NCBI GenBank assembly: GCA_032718475.1
Contig: JAUCBJ010002196.1
Span: forward strand, 18,299-82,298
Direction: 5' to 3'
Source of the DNA: Nemertoderma westbladi
Lineage: Eukaryota; Xenacoelomorpha; Nemertodermatida; Nemertodermatidae
Length of the DNA stretch: 64,000 nucleotides
Both the position numbers and the translations under genes were made by a program. Each line of letters opens with the position of its first letter. Positions within the stretch are counted from its first letter, which is position 1. Under the pieces are notes generated by a model that saw only the letters and a program-made list of their open reading frames with translations, was not told the DNA's origin and did not search any database. Below, one piece after another: positions 49,303-60,095 of this stretch.

Positions 49303-51204
49303 TTAAGAATGCTGTGCCGGCTTGTCAACAAAATTGCACCGCCACAACTCCCTATCACCCATGACATTTGCTAGATCATCCGCATCTTCAAGGCCAGTGT
49401 CCTTTAAGATGCGTCTCAAGAAAGTCATGGGCTGTCCACCATGCTTATTCACTCCATGAGGCTGCCAAAGTACAAAATTATGCACTGGCTGGTCCTCACG
49501 GCGAAAGCAATGTCCTGCAAAGCGGAGGCGATTTTGTTCTAGTGTCAAGCTTGGGGGAACCAATGAGACACCTCCAATGTTAAATAGTGTCTGGTTGGAG
49601 ATGTGTGCATTGTACTTGACACAATGAACCCGGCGTAGCATTCTTGTGAATGTGCCATCCAGAGATTTGGTGTCCTCAGCAGTTAGAGCCCAGCATGGAC
49701 TCCCGTAGAGGAGTACTGGAACTACTGCTGCTCTAAATAATCGGACCTTAAGTTTCCGATTAATTCTCGGTGACTTCCAAATCCTGGAAAGCCTATTCAA
49801 GGCTGCCCATGCCTTTCCCTTACGTATTCGAAGGTCCTCACCTGACTTCCGGATCCATGATCCCAGGTAACAGAAGTCGTCCACATGCTCAAGCATACCA
49901 TCCTTTGAGCTTATGCTCATCCGATTAGAGACTTGCTGAGGACTTTCTAAGTTAACTGTCAAAATGTTGGTCTTTCTGGAGTTAATAAAAAGACCAACAC
50001 TAGAAGCAGCATGTTCTAATGAGCTGAGGAGCCGTTGGGCTCCCTCTAATGATTCTGAGAGTACTCCTAAGTCATCCGCAAAGTCTAGATCAGTTAGGTA
50101 CTTGGCAGGATTTCCTCGACTTCTGGAGCCAGTAGGTGGAGTTATCATCACCCCATCATCATTATGATGATCTAAGGACATGCGTAGAACATAGTCAACC
50201 ACAATAATGAACAAGAATGGTGCATGTGTGTCTCCTTGGAGGACGCCCCATAACACTTCAATTGGTTCTGTGTCACCGTCAACAGTAGACACAAATGTTG
50301 TCGAACCATCGTATACTGATCTGATTGCTGCAATAATTTCATCAGGAATCCCATATAATGAAAGTATGCTGAACATACGTGAGCGAGAGACTGAATCAAA
50401 GGCCTTGAAGAAGTCAACAAAGATAACAGCCAGATGCCTGTCTTTCTTTTTTGATAATTCTTCAATTATCCTTCTAAGTGCCAAAATGGGCTCCATAGTC
50501 CCACGACCTTTACGGAACCCATTCTGATTTCCACGGAGCAGTTTCTCAATAGGATCCCTGATGCGATTTAATAGAATCCTATTGTATAGCTTTGCAGCAA
50601 TCGAGATCAATGAGATTCCCCGAAAAGAACCATAGAGTGTTAGGTTGCCCTTCTTGGGTAGTGGCACCAACTTATTTGTTTTCATTTCTTGTGGGACTCT
50701 TGTTGTTCGGTACATGTCTACTATGATGGGATATATGAGCTTTAAACACTCAGGTATTTTAAAGACCTCAGGGGGAACACCATCTACTCCACTGGCGGCA
50801 CGATTGGTCTTAATGCTCTTTGCAGCAGCCTTCACTTCTGCAAAGGAGATATCGCCAATGGTAATATCTGGGAGTACAGACTCAGACACTTTTACTTCTA
50901 TAAAGTTATCAGGCAATACCCTGTCATTATTGAGGAGCTTTTCAAAGTGGGCTTTCCAACCATTGAGGCGATCGGCTGGTGATTCAGCCTTAACCTTGGT
51001 GGTTGGTTGGCTTTTCCGCCCAGTAAGCAAATTGATCGATTTCCATGCCTGGGATGATTGCCTGCTGTCGTCAGCATCATTGATGGCATCAACCTGTTGG
51101 TTTATTAGCTCCTGTAGATTAACAGCGTACTGCCTGTTCAGGGACCTAGATGCAGCCTTAACTGCATTCTTGGCCGCTGTAGTCTGTTTGAGTCGGGACT
51201 CTTT
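49303..51204 (-). CDS. RTE reverse transcriptase (C-terminal part of a broken polyprotein)
   Basis: Reverse transcriptase that would copy the element's RNA at nicked target DNA. Numbering from a TTG at 51030, which lies inside the frame and is not a true start: a GVDGVPPE finger motif at about 81-88; RGISLIS at 138-144; motif A FVDFFKAFD with its Asp at 204-212; motif B LQGDTHAP at 264-271; motif C FADD at 317-320 with both catalytic Asp; thumb GLFINSRKTN at 346-355; an RFAGHCFRREDQPV element near the C-terminus typical of RTE proteins. The frame is open from the in-frame stop at 51205-51207 down to the stop at 49303, about 630 codons, so the palm is intact while the link to the endonuclease is broken. 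The clade assignment rests on these motifs from memory of the family. Confidence 0.88.
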   Translation of the reverse strand, partial: KESRLKQTTAAKNAVKAASRSLNRQYAVNLQELINQQVDAINDADDSRQSSQAWKSINLLTGRKSQPTTKVKAESPADRLNGWKAHFEKLLNNDRVLPDNFIEVKVSESVLPDITIGDISFAEVKAAAKSIKTNRAASGVDGVPPEVFKIPECLKLIYPIIVDMYRTTRVPQEMKTNKLVPLPKKGNLTLYGSFRGISLISIAAKLYNRILLNRIRDPIEKLLRGNQNGFRKGRGTMEPILALRRIIEELSKKKDRHLAVIFVDFFKAFDSVSRSRMFSILSLYGIPDEIIAAIRSVYDGSTTFVSTVDGDTEPIEVLWGVLQGDTHAPFLFIIVVDYVLRMSLDHHNDDGVMITPPTGSRSRGNPAKYLTDLDFADDLGVLSESLEGAQRLLSSLEHAASSVGLFINSRKTNILTVNLESPQQVSNRMSISSKDGMLEHVDDFCYLGSWIRKSGEDLRIRKGKAWAALNRLSRIWKSPRINRKLKVRLFRAAVVPVLLYGSPCWALTAEDTKSLDGTFTRMLRRVHCVKYNAHISNQTLFNIGGVSLVPPSLTLEQNRLRFAGHCFRREDQPVHNFVLWQPHGVNKHGGQPMTFLRRILKDTGLEDADDLANVMGDRELWRCNFVDKPAQHS

Positions 51205-51340
51205 CTACGCCTTATGAAGGTCATTTCGGCACTTCTGAATTTTGTTGTCAGTCCAGGGGGCCCTTTTCCTGTTTCGAGGGTATACAGGAACTGCTTCTGC
51301 AGCTGCTAACTTAACTGCTTCTGTAAAGGCAGTATAGCCC

Positions 51341-51990
51341 TCACAGTGATCTGCCGCCCTCATACCTGTTGCTCAGCTGTAGTGTGAAGCTGGATCTCAC
51401 ACTTGGCTGTTGCAAAAGAGAGGACCAGCCATGCCGCGGCAATGCAGATTTCGTTGTTCTGCTAGCACGCAGACTAAGTCTTACCTTGGCCACAATAAGG
51501 TGGTGATCACTGGAGAAGGGTCGAAGTGTAAATGCATTACAGTCTTGTATAGAGCTCCTGTATTTCCTACGAAACAGAATATGGTCTATCTGGGACTTGT
51601 GACCACTGGGTCCACTATGAGTCCATAGCTTTCCAGTTCGCTTCTTGAACTGGGTTCCAGCCGAAAACAATCCATTTCCAGAGATAAAATCCTGAAGATG
51701 GACAGAATTTCGGTTAACACTATTGCTATAGACCCAGGGCGATGTAGGTGATTGATGCACACTTGCATTAAAGTCTCCCAGGAATGTTAAGAATGCATGC
51801 TGATCCACTCCATCAGTAGCTGCTTGTAGATTGTGGTAGAAATTTTCCACCTCCTCTACAGGGGCAACACTAGTGGAGAGTAGCACACAATCAGAACCAC
51901 CTTAGGAAACTTCTTAGCCATTCTTCCAGAACATGAGAAGTGGCAACGGATGATGCGGTTAGAGATTTGGTCTATTTTGTCCAATGCTGC
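51341..51990 (-). pseudogene. RTE apurinic-type endonuclease, truncated and frameshifted
   Basis: C-terminal two thirds of the AP-endonuclease-like domain that nicks target DNA. Catalytic motifs seen: GDFNA, then QIDHI, then SDHHLI (Asp and His of the active site). The N-terminal catalytic Asn/Glu motifs are lost with the 5' truncation. A segment KIDQISNRIIRCHF to KVVLIVCYSP (51990-51890) reads in a different frame from the main part, so there is a frameshift near 51880. The frame then ends at 51341 while the polyprotein continues in another frame (CEGYTAFTEAVKLAAAEAV), showing a second shift near 51360. Confidence 0.85.
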
Positions 51991-51999
51991 AGTACTATA

Positions 52000-52310
52000 G
52001 TACCATAGTACTAACTAACTAGGTGGTTAGCGCAATTGGTCTTCCTGGCCAGCCACCGACTGTACCATATGTACCATAGTACTAACTAACTAGGTGGTTA
52101 GCGTAATTGGTCTTCCTGGCCAGCCACCGACTGTACCATATGTACCATAGTACTAACTAACTAGGTGGTTAGCGTAATTGGTCTTCCTGGCCAGCCACCG
52201 ACTGTACACCATTGTACTAACTAACTAGGTGGTTGGCGTAATTGGTCTTCCCGACCAGCCACCATCTGTACACCATTGTACTAACTAACTAGGTGGTTAG
52301 CGTAATTTTT
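52000..52310. repeat. 60/64-bp satellite, right flank of the RTE insertion
   Basis: About five more units of the same satellite, with a CTGTACCATATGTACCATAG variant, continue on the far side of the retrotransposon and stop just downstream of the CLN3 stop codon. The RTE element therefore inserted into an existing array. Confidence 0.93.
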
Positions 52311-52367
52311 CGAAACTATCTAAATTATTATTAGTAATCACAGTGATATACATAATCCAGATGACTA

Positions 52368-53768
52368 TTAATATGTTTTACATAACCAATTATGCAGTGG
52401 TATGGAAGTAAACCCACTAATTGTTATGCCAGTGGAGTCTGACAAGGATGTTATCCCCATCGCGAATTCTTTAACAGAACTCTCAACCTCATTGCTAATG
52501 CGGTAGAAAGTGTTGACGTAAGCGAACCCTCCAAGGAGACCTTCGTAGAATATCACTGCAAATAAAATCCAAATGCTGGGGATAAAACGGTACATTGCGT
52601 TGAAGAGTAAGAGTACGAGGTTGACGACTTGGAGCACCGCGAAGATCCAAGTTCCCCGAATGTGGAATAAACCGATAGATGAACGAGAGACAAAGACCCC
52701 GATGCTGTAGATAACCTGATACCAACGGTACTGCGCCGAGATGGTGAGAAAGATTCCAGAGAAGTAGATGAGTTCTGTAAGTCCCTGGTTGATACTGTAC
52801 TCAGCGTAATATACAATCATTAGCGGTATAAATAACTTGAACATAGATCGAGTTACTCTGAGTTTGTCTTTTACTGATAAATCTACAGAAACGATTTTTC
52901 TCGTACGCGATGTAATGGACAGGGTTTCTTGTATGGAGCCAGGGCTGACCATATCGGCCGCGGGTGTCTTAAGCAGAACAAAATAGGAAACAGCGTGAAT
53001 AGCTGGGAAAACTATGTTAACCAGGATGGTTGTCTCTAGACTCAAGCCAATATCTCGGAGACCCGCGTACACCAAGGACCCCGCGAGACCGGCCATCCCG
53101 GTGCCGCTAGACCACGCCCCGACGACACCTTTATCGTAGAAGGAAGTCAATGACAGATAGGTTAGTTCACCCACACCAGACACAACGCTGGCCAGAGCTA
53201 CCCCTAAAACTGCTAACCATAAGCCAATTCCAGTGCTCATGGCAACCACAATGTAGCAAGCTGTAGATACAACTACAAATATACTAACAAGAACTCTGTA
53301 ACGAATTCTATAGATGAATGTTGGAGCGATATATTTCATGATGAGTCCCGGGAGAATGTCTGCCAAGAGAATAACCCCCGCAGACATCGGGTTGCATTCG
53401 AGTTTGCCGAAGGTTCTCAGGTTTCCTTCAGTCGTCGTGGCGTTGTGTTCCATGGTGCTGTTATTTATAATAACTTGGGGTACAGTGGGCGACAGAATGT
53501 CGTGAGCTGCAGACAGCATTATGTGATACGGGTAATGGTTACACAATCCAATCAACCAGAAAGCCACCAGATTACGTCTATACGCGGTTTTTGCTCTGGA
53601 AGCACTGGCTGACTGTATAGCCATAAGTAACGGGTCGTCAGACAATAAATCGTCGTCTACCGTGTCGGCATCACCATCAGATGATGTCGAACCGTCGAGC
53701 TCAGACTTCGAAGTCTTCGAATTAATTGTACCGCGACCAGAAAATGATGACATTTTTAAAGAAAACAA
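52368..53768 (-). CDS. CLN3: battenin / CLN3-family lysosomal membrane protein
   Basis: Complete 466-residue CLN3 homologue; family members are usually about 400-450 residues, multi-pass proteins of lysosome and late endosome membranes, and loss of human CLN3 causes juvenile Batten disease. Visible: a Ser/Asp-rich cytoplasmic N-tail with two DXXLL-type motifs (DDDLL 38-42, DDPLL 44-48); first membrane segment FWLIGLCNHYPYHIMLSAAHDIL; a luminal loop with NNST and NAT glycosylation sequons; LLADILPG; the long SGVGELTYLSLTSFY and SSGTGMAGLAGSL stretch; YYAEYSINQGLTELIYF; AQYRWYQ; EGLLGGFAYVNTF; EFAMGI; and the expected end PLHNWLCKTY. The frame has no intron or lesion. The start is uncertain between Met1 and Met6. 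It ends 58 bp from a satellite; no canonical AATAAA is visible downstream. The single exon suggests an ancestrally intronless or retrocopied gene. Confidence 0.93.
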   Translation of the reverse strand: MFSLKMSSFSGRGTINSKTSKSELDGSTSSDGDADTVDDDLLSDDPLLMAIQSASASRAKTAYRRNLVAFWLIGLCNHYPYHIMLSAAHDILSPTVPQVIINNSTMEHNATTTEGNLRTFGKLECNPMSAGVILLADILPGLIMKYIAPTFIYRIRYRVLVSIFVVVSTACYIVVAMSTGIGLWLAVLGVALASVVSGVGELTYLSLTSFYDKGVVGAWSSGTGMAGLAGSLVYAGLRDIGLSLETTILVNIVFPAIHAVSYFVLLKTPAADMVSPGSIQETLSITSRTRKIVSVDLSVKDKLRVTRSMFKLFIPLMIVYYAEYSINQGLTELIYFSGIFLTISAQYRWYQVIYSIGVFVSRSSIGLFHIRGTWIFAVLQVVNLVLLLFNAMYRFIPSIWILFAVIFYEGLLGGFAYVNTFYRISNEVESSVKEFAMGITSLSDSTGITISGFTSIPLHNWLCKTY

Positions 53769-54079
53769 ATTAATAAACTACGCATATTATATGGTACAAA
53801 CTAATGAGGAGTCATTTATCCAAAAGTAATATCACAAAGATATTCAGTTTCTACTAAATATATTAATTATTACTAATTATTATAAGAGAAAGGAGCAGGT
53901 TACAGTGGCACATTATTCTAACCAAAACAATAAACGAAATTAAATAAAACAGGTTACCATTACATTTTTATGATAATTATGATATTTCAATGGAGGAATA
54001 TAATATTTTAAGTGAGAAAAATTCAGTGAGAAAATCATCAAATTTAGTGGAAAGAGCAATTATTGTTTCAGTGTGGTGT
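53769..54079. other. AT-rich region upstream of CLN3
   Basis: Presumed 5' flank of the minus-strand CLN3 gene. No TATA box or other promoter element stands out against the AT-rich background, and no upstream exon is seen. Confidence 0.4.
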
Positions 54080-54430
54080 TTAAACGGGATCCCGGTCCCG
54101 ATCTCGACTTTTTTTGGACCGCGATCCTGAAGAATATATAGTTAAGTAAATTTGTTGAATAAATAGTTCCAGCAGAACGGAAATGTTTCGATTATATCGA
54201 ATTGTTTATGTCAGTAAACCATCCAGTAATCAATTGCGAAATAATTTTAATAAAACTTTATCTTACTAATATTAATATTGCAGAAGTCTAAGATAAAGTG
54301 AGTGTTACCCAAAACCCGCCACATATACAATTAACTTAAGAGGAATTTGATCGAATATTGCAATCCCGATCCCGAGAGTGATAATCCCGGTCCCGATCGC
54401 GGAAATCCCGAGAGGTTGGATCCCGTTTAA
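54080..54430. mobile_element. small inverted-repeat element (MITE-like), 351 bp
   Basis: Ends TTAAACGGGATCC (54080-54092) and GGATCCCGTTTAA (54418-54430) are perfect 13-bp inverted repeats. Subterminal copies of CCCGATCCCG/CCCGGTCCCGATC lie just inside both ends. There is no transposase, and flanking target duplications are not obvious. Likely a non-autonomous DNA transposon. Confidence 0.6.
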
Positions 54431-54699
54431 TTGAATGATCCCGTCTATTTCAGGGACAGATAAAATTAATGCGAAAACTATTAAATTGTTAACATCTACA
54501 AACAAAATATGGATGAAATTATTTTATTCTTTAACTGCTTAACAATTATAACTTTAAACTGTAAAGTTAAACTGAAACCTTACTATACTTTATCTAAGGT
54601 TTTGTGGAGATTGTTTACCATACAATTGTTGATGTATTACTACAGATTTAGTCACTATATTCCAGAACAAGCTTTTGTATATCAATATAAATAAACTGA
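54431..54699. other. AT-rich DNA between two inverted-repeat elements
   Basis: No feature recognised. Confidence 0.5.
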
Positions 54700-55838
54700 T
54701 TAAGGGGAGATGGTACCCCAGGCTATCCCCATACATTTTACTATTGACACATATGTAAACATTACGCTCGTTCTACAAGATGGAATTTCATGAAAATATA
54801 CAAAAGGGCGGAGTAACTATCGAGACACACCTGGAACCTAAAAAAATTTGAAATTTTTTTTGTGTCTATGTTCGAGGGTCACTTAATTGCACCTAAAACC
54901 AAAAAGGAAACATTTTCGAAGGTTATATTAGAATTACATTTGAAAATTGTTTCAAACATGTGTTTTTAGAGGTTCCACAATTGTGTCTCACTACTAAAAA
55001 CCTGCTGCGAAAATTTTAGCCAATTCCATCAAGCCGTTCTCGAGAAAAAGGTACATTTATTTCTAAATTTCAAGAAATTTAAATTCTTTGATTCTTTGAT
55101 TGATTCTTTATTTAGAAATATTAATATAATATTTCTAAATTTCACGAAAAATAAGATGCTGAGAAAAACGCATTTTAAGTTTTCAAACATTCCCGCTAAT
55201 TTTATGTAAAACGCGGAAAATTTCAAAAATAAGCCAAAATATAATTAAACTACTCGACAGCGAACCAAAATTTACGATTTAGGGGTTTTCGTAGTCGCTG
55301 AATTCATTTCTGATATCTGTTTTATTGTTTGATGACATCTGGACTGTCTGTTTGTCTGTCTGACTGTCAATCTCACAGACAACAAAACTTTTTACTTAAT
55401 TTGTGATATGGGGGTTTTCCTAGTCGCTGAATTCATTTTCCATGTCATTTTTAATAATTTAATGAACCTAGACTGTCTGTTTAAGTCTGTCTGTATGTCT
55501 TTCTTGACAGACAGATCGACTGGCAGACAAATATGAAAAAGTCTCCAAAAAAATCTCCAAGCAGGAAAGATAACACCAGAAATGAAATCACCGACCTTTA
55601 AAACCCCCACAGTGAAAATTTTAGTTACATAGTGTGATTCGTTATGTTTATTGTTTATCGTTATTGTTTTATGTTACAGAAAAACAAACCAATAGACAGA
55701 TAAACAGAAAAACAGACAACTTAAGCTTATGATGTAATGTTAGGATTTCGATTTCTGAAATCTACGTTAAATTCTGATTTAGAATTAATAACAAATTTTT
55801 CAATTTCTGAAAAGTTCTGGGGTACCATCTCCCCTTAA
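54700..55838. mobile_element. non-autonomous DNA transposon with perfect 22-bp terminal inverted repeats
   Basis: 54700-54721 (TTAAGGGGAGATGGTACC then CCAG) is the exact reverse complement of 55817-55838, enclosing 1139 bp. If TTAA is the target duplication, the ends are GGGGAGATGG, which would suit a TTAA-targeting family such as Kolobok or piggyBac; a TA target is equally allowed. Inside is a diverged direct repeat sharing TAGTCGCTGAATTCATTT (about 55293 and 55420) and GACTGTCTGTTT. No transposase frame exists, so it would need an enzyme supplied in trans. Confidence 0.8.
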
Positions 55839-56572
55839 GAATGTATGAAGATTGTTAATTATTAATTAATATGATTTACATAATTACATTTAATTTACAT
55901 AACAAGAACCCGGAAGAACACACCCAATTGCAATATGGATGGACAGGAGCGGATGGACGACAGGAGCTTACGAGATTATAGGAACAAAGGTTACAACCGT
56001 GAGAAGTTGGCTATAATTCACCCGCTAACAAACTACTGATAATATATTTATAATAAATGGTCTCACATTGGATCCATAATCCATATCACATTGTTTCCAA
56101 AAAAAAACGCGAATCATTTAAATCTGAAAATATGAGACCATTCAGTTAGATTCTGTGAAAAATAATAGTTATTAAAATATATTTTTTGCGATAATACCTC
56201 ATAATATATTAATGATAATTTATCTTTAATTTCAGAAGTGAAATACATCAATTTACAGTCAATAAAAGCATCATGCAGCAATAAACCTACGATTATACGA
56301 TTTAACACAATAAAAGTACCGCTAAATTCCCAATACCATACCATACCATACCATAATAAGACATACACCATACCAACAAATACAAATTAATAGCAATTCA
56401 AACAAAAACCAAAAATAACTTAATGAAATCACCGTATACAAATGTATAAAATGGCCACTACAAGATTACTTTAATAAACCATCGTTGTCTTTATATCATA
56501 AAACATTAACGACTATACGTTTAAAACATGACTTTACGACCTGTGAAAGAATCTAAGACAATAACACCCAAA
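55839..56572. other. AT-rich DNA, no gene seen
   Basis: Includes a short (ATACC)n run at about 56332-56356. No gene or RNA recognised. Confidence 0.5.
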
Positions 56573-57165
56573 CCTAGAGTGAGGTATTCCGTAGAAAGCT
56601 AACCTAGAGTGAGGGATTCCGCAGAAAGCTAACCTAGAGTGAGGGATTCCACAGAAAGCTAACCTTGAGTGAGGTATTCCGTAGAAAGCTAACCTAGAGT
56701 GAGGTATTCCGTAGAAAGCTAACCTAGAGTGAGGGATTCCACAGAAAGCTAACCTTGAGTGAGGTATTCCGTAGAAAGCTAACCTAGAGTGAGGGATTCC
56801 GCAGAAAGCTAACCTTGAGTGAGGGATTCCGCAGAAAGCTAACCTAGAGTGAGGGATTCCGCAGAAAGCTAACCTAGAGTGAGGGATTCCGTAGAAAGCT
56901 AACTTAGAGTGAGGGATTCCGTAGAAAGCTAACCTAGAGTGAGGGATTCCGCAGAAAGCTAACCTTGAGTGAGGGATTCCGCAGAAAGCTAACCTAGAGT
57001 GAGGGATTCCGTAGAAAGCTAACCTAGAGTGAGGGATTCCGCAGAAAGCTAACCTAGAGTGAGGGATTCCGTAGAAAGCTAACCTAGAGTGAGGGATTCC
57101 GTAGAAAGCTAACCTAGAGTGAGGGATTCCGCAGAAAGCTAACCTTGAGTGAGGTATTCCGTAGA
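56573..57165. repeat. 30-bp minisatellite, array A (~20 copies)
   Basis: Unit core CCTAGAGTGAGGGATTCC then GCAGAAAGCTAA, with GTAG/ACAG and CCTTGAGT variants. The 30-bp length keeps one minus-strand frame open, producing an artefactual decapeptide repeat. Confidence 0.95.
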
Positions 57166-57615
57166 ATACCTCTTATTATTATTAATATAAATTTACACCA
57201 TAACTTAGAACTGAACAAAGACAGCATAGACAATTTAACTATAGTATTATATGGTGATGGGGTTTCCCCCATAAAAGATACATTACATACATTTCATACA
57301 TTACTTAGTTTAAAATATGAGTTAATAATTATTTAAGGTACATTAAAATACATCGAGTTAAAATTATTACTGTATGTAATTGGTCTCAAAAAGGCCGTGC
57401 TAATTATGAGATTAAACGAAGAAGTTAAAAGGGTCAGAAGACTGGATGTTATATGAAATTAGATAGAAATATTTGTATTAAAATAAGATGAAATATATAT
57501 ATACGTATTAATAAAAGGGTCGGTCTCTGATGTCGTAAAAATGAGATAAAATATATGCGTATAAATTTAAAATGAGATGCAGTAAATACGTATTAAAAGG
57601 GTCAGAGTGGAGTCA
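57166..57615. other. unique AT-rich island between two 30-bp arrays
   Basis: 450 bp without repeat units separating array A from array B. It contains three variants of an AAATGAGAT(A/G) segment (about 57485-57575) but no gene. It could be an insertion, or the two arrays may have arisen separately from one unit. Confidence 0.6.
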
Positions 57616-60095
57616 CCTAGAGTGAGGGATTCCACGGAAAGCTAACCTAGAGTGAGGGATTCCACGGAAAGCTAACCTAGAGTGAGGGATTCCACGGAAA
57701 GCTAACCTAGAGTGAGGGATTCCGCAGAAAGCTAACCTAGAGTGAGGTATTCCACGGAAAGCTAACCTAGAGTGAGGGATTCCACAGAAAGCTAACTTAG
57801 AGTGAGGGATTCCACAGAAAGCTAACCTAGAGTGAGGGATTCCACGGAAAGCTAACCTAGAGGTATTCCACGGAAAGCTAACCTAGAGTGAGGGATTCCT
57901 CAGAAAGCTAACCTAGAGTGAGGTATTCCACGGAAAGCTAACCTAGAGAGGGATTCCATAGAAAGCTAACCTAGAGTGAGGGATTCCACAGAAAGCTAAC
58001 CTAGAGTGAGGGATTCCGCAGAAAGCTAACCTAGAGTGAGGGATTCCGCAGAAAGCTAACCTAGAGTGAGGTATTCCACGGAAAGCTAACCTAGAGTGAG
58101 GGATTCCGCAGAAAGCTAACCTAGAGTGAGGGATTCCACGGAAAGCTAACCTAGATGTATTCCACGGAAAGCTAACCTAGAGTGAGGGATTCCTCAGAAA
58201 GCTAACCTAGAGTGAGGGATTCCACAGAAAGCTAACCTAGAGTGAGGTATTCCACGGAAAGCTAACCTCGAGTGAGGTATTCCACGGAAAGCTAACCTAG
58301 AGTGAGGGATTCCGCAGAAAGCTAACCTAGAGTGAGGGATTCCGCAGAAAGCTAACCTAGAGTGAAGGATTCCACGGAAAGCTAACCTAGAGGTATTCCA
58401 CGGAAAGCTAACCTAGAGTGAGGGATTCCTCAGAAAGCTAACCTAGAGTGGGGTATTCCACGGAAAGCTAACCTAGAGTGAGGGATTCCGCAGAAAGCTA
58501 ACCTAGAGTGAGGGATTCCGCAGAAAGCTAACCTAGAGTGAGGGATTCCACGGAAAGCTAACCTAGAGGTATTCCACGGAAAGTTAATCTAGAGTGAGGG
58601 ATTCCTCAGAAAGCTAACCTAGAGTGACGTATTCCACGGAAAGCTAACCTAGAGTGAGGGATTCCGCAGAAAGCTAACCTAGAGTGAGGGATTCCACGGA
58701 AAGCTAACCTAGAGTGATGGATTCCTCAGAAAGCTAACCTAGAGTGAGGTATTCCACGAAAAGCTAACCTAGAGAGGGATTCCATAGAAAGCTAACCTAG
58801 AATGAGGGATTCCGCAGAAAGCTAACCTAGAGTGAGGTATTCCACGGAAAGCTAACCTAGAGTGAGGTATTCCACGGAAAGCTAACCTAGAGTGAGGTAT
58901 TCCACGGAAAGCTAACCTAGAGTGAGGTATTCCACGGAAAGCTAACCTAGAGTGAGGGATTCCGCAGAAAGCTAACCTAGAGTGAGGTATTCCGCAGAAA
59001 GCTAACCTAGAGTGAGGTATTCCACGGAAAGCTAACCTAGAGTGAGGTATTCCACGGAAAGCTAACCTAGAGTGAGGTATTCCACGGAAAGCTAACCTAG
59101 AGAGGGATTCCATAGAAAGCTAACCTAGAATGAGGGATTCCGCAGAAAGCTAACCTAGAGTGAGGTATTCCACGGAAAGCTAACCTAGAGTGAGGTATTC
59201 CACGGAAAGCTAACCTAGAGAGGGATTCCATAGAAAGCTAACCTAGAATGAGGGATTCCGCAGAAAGCTAACCTAGAGTGAGGTATTCCACGGAAAGCTA
59301 ACCTAGAGTGAGGTATTCCACGGAAAGCTAACCTAGAGTGAGGTATTCCACGGAAAGCTAACCTAGAGTGAGGTATTCCACGGAAAGCTAACCTAGAGTG
59401 AGGGATTCCGCAGAAAGCTAACCTAGAGTGAGGTATTCCGCAGAAAGCTAACCTAGAGTGAGGGATTCCGTAGAAAGCTAACCTAGAGTGAGGGATTCCG
59501 TAGAAAGCTAACCTAGAGTGAGGGATTCCGTAGAAAGCTAACCTAGAGTGAGGGATTCCGTAGAAAGCTAACCTAGAGTGAGGGATTCCGCAGAAAGCTA
59601 ACCTAGAGTGAGGTATTCCGCAGAAAGCTAACCTAGAGTGAGGTATTCCGTAGAAAGCTAACCTAGAGTGAGGGATTCCGCAGAAAGCTAACCTAGAGTG
59701 AGGGATTCCGCAGAAAGCTAACCTAGAGTGAGGGATTCCGCAGAAAGCTAACCTAGAGTGAGGGATTCCGCAGAAAGCTAACCTAGAGTGAGGTATTCCG
59801 CAGAAAGCTAACCTAGAGAGGGATTCCATAGAAAGCTAACCTAGAATGAGGGATTCCGCAGAAAGCTAACCTAGAGTGAGGGATTCCGCAGAAAGCTAAC
59901 CTAGAGTGAGGGATTCCGCAGAAAGCTAACCTAGAGTGAGGTATTCCGCAGAAAGCTAACCTAGAGAGGGATTCCATAGAAAGCTAACCTAGAATGAGGG
60001 ATTCCGCAGAAAGCTAACCTAGAGTGAGGGATTCCGCAGAAAGCTAACCTAGAGTGAGGTATTCCGCAGAAAGCTAACCTAGAATGAGGTATTCC
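57616..60095. repeat. 30-bp minisatellite, array B (~83 copies)
   Basis: Same unit as array A but dominated by CACGGAAAG and GCAGAAAG variants. Shortened units (CTAGAGGTATTCC; CTAGAGAGGGATTCCATAG) recur as markers at about 57945, 58770, 59100, 59217, 59816 and 59962 and define higher-order blocks. These length changes shift the reading frame repeatedly, so the long minus-strand frames (SRLAFCGIPH repeats) are not credible proteins. Confidence 0.95.

Larger units (their letters stand above)
49261..51990 (-). mobile_element. RTE-clade non-LTR retrotransposon, 5'-truncated
   Basis: Minus-strand element with an AP endonuclease followed by a reverse transcriptase, sitting inside the 60/64-bp satellite. 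The 3' end (left) is a short trinucleotide tail, (TAG)n on the element strand. The 5' end stops inside the endonuclease domain at 51990. AGTACTA occurs on both sides (49254-49260 and 51991-51997) and may be a target-site duplication. RTE elements usually encode one polyprotein of roughly 1000 residues with a very short 3' UTR. Here the endonuclease N-terminus is missing and the linker has frameshifts near 51880 and 51360 and a stop at 51205-51207, so the copy cannot move by itself. Confidence 0.9.

Noticed and set aside
59215-59829. 204-residue minus-strand protein of SRLAFCGIPH repeats (30-bp array), possible repeat-rich secreted protein
   Set aside because: The frame is open only because 30 is a multiple of 3; shortened units elsewhere in the same array break the frame, and there is no signal peptide or unique end.
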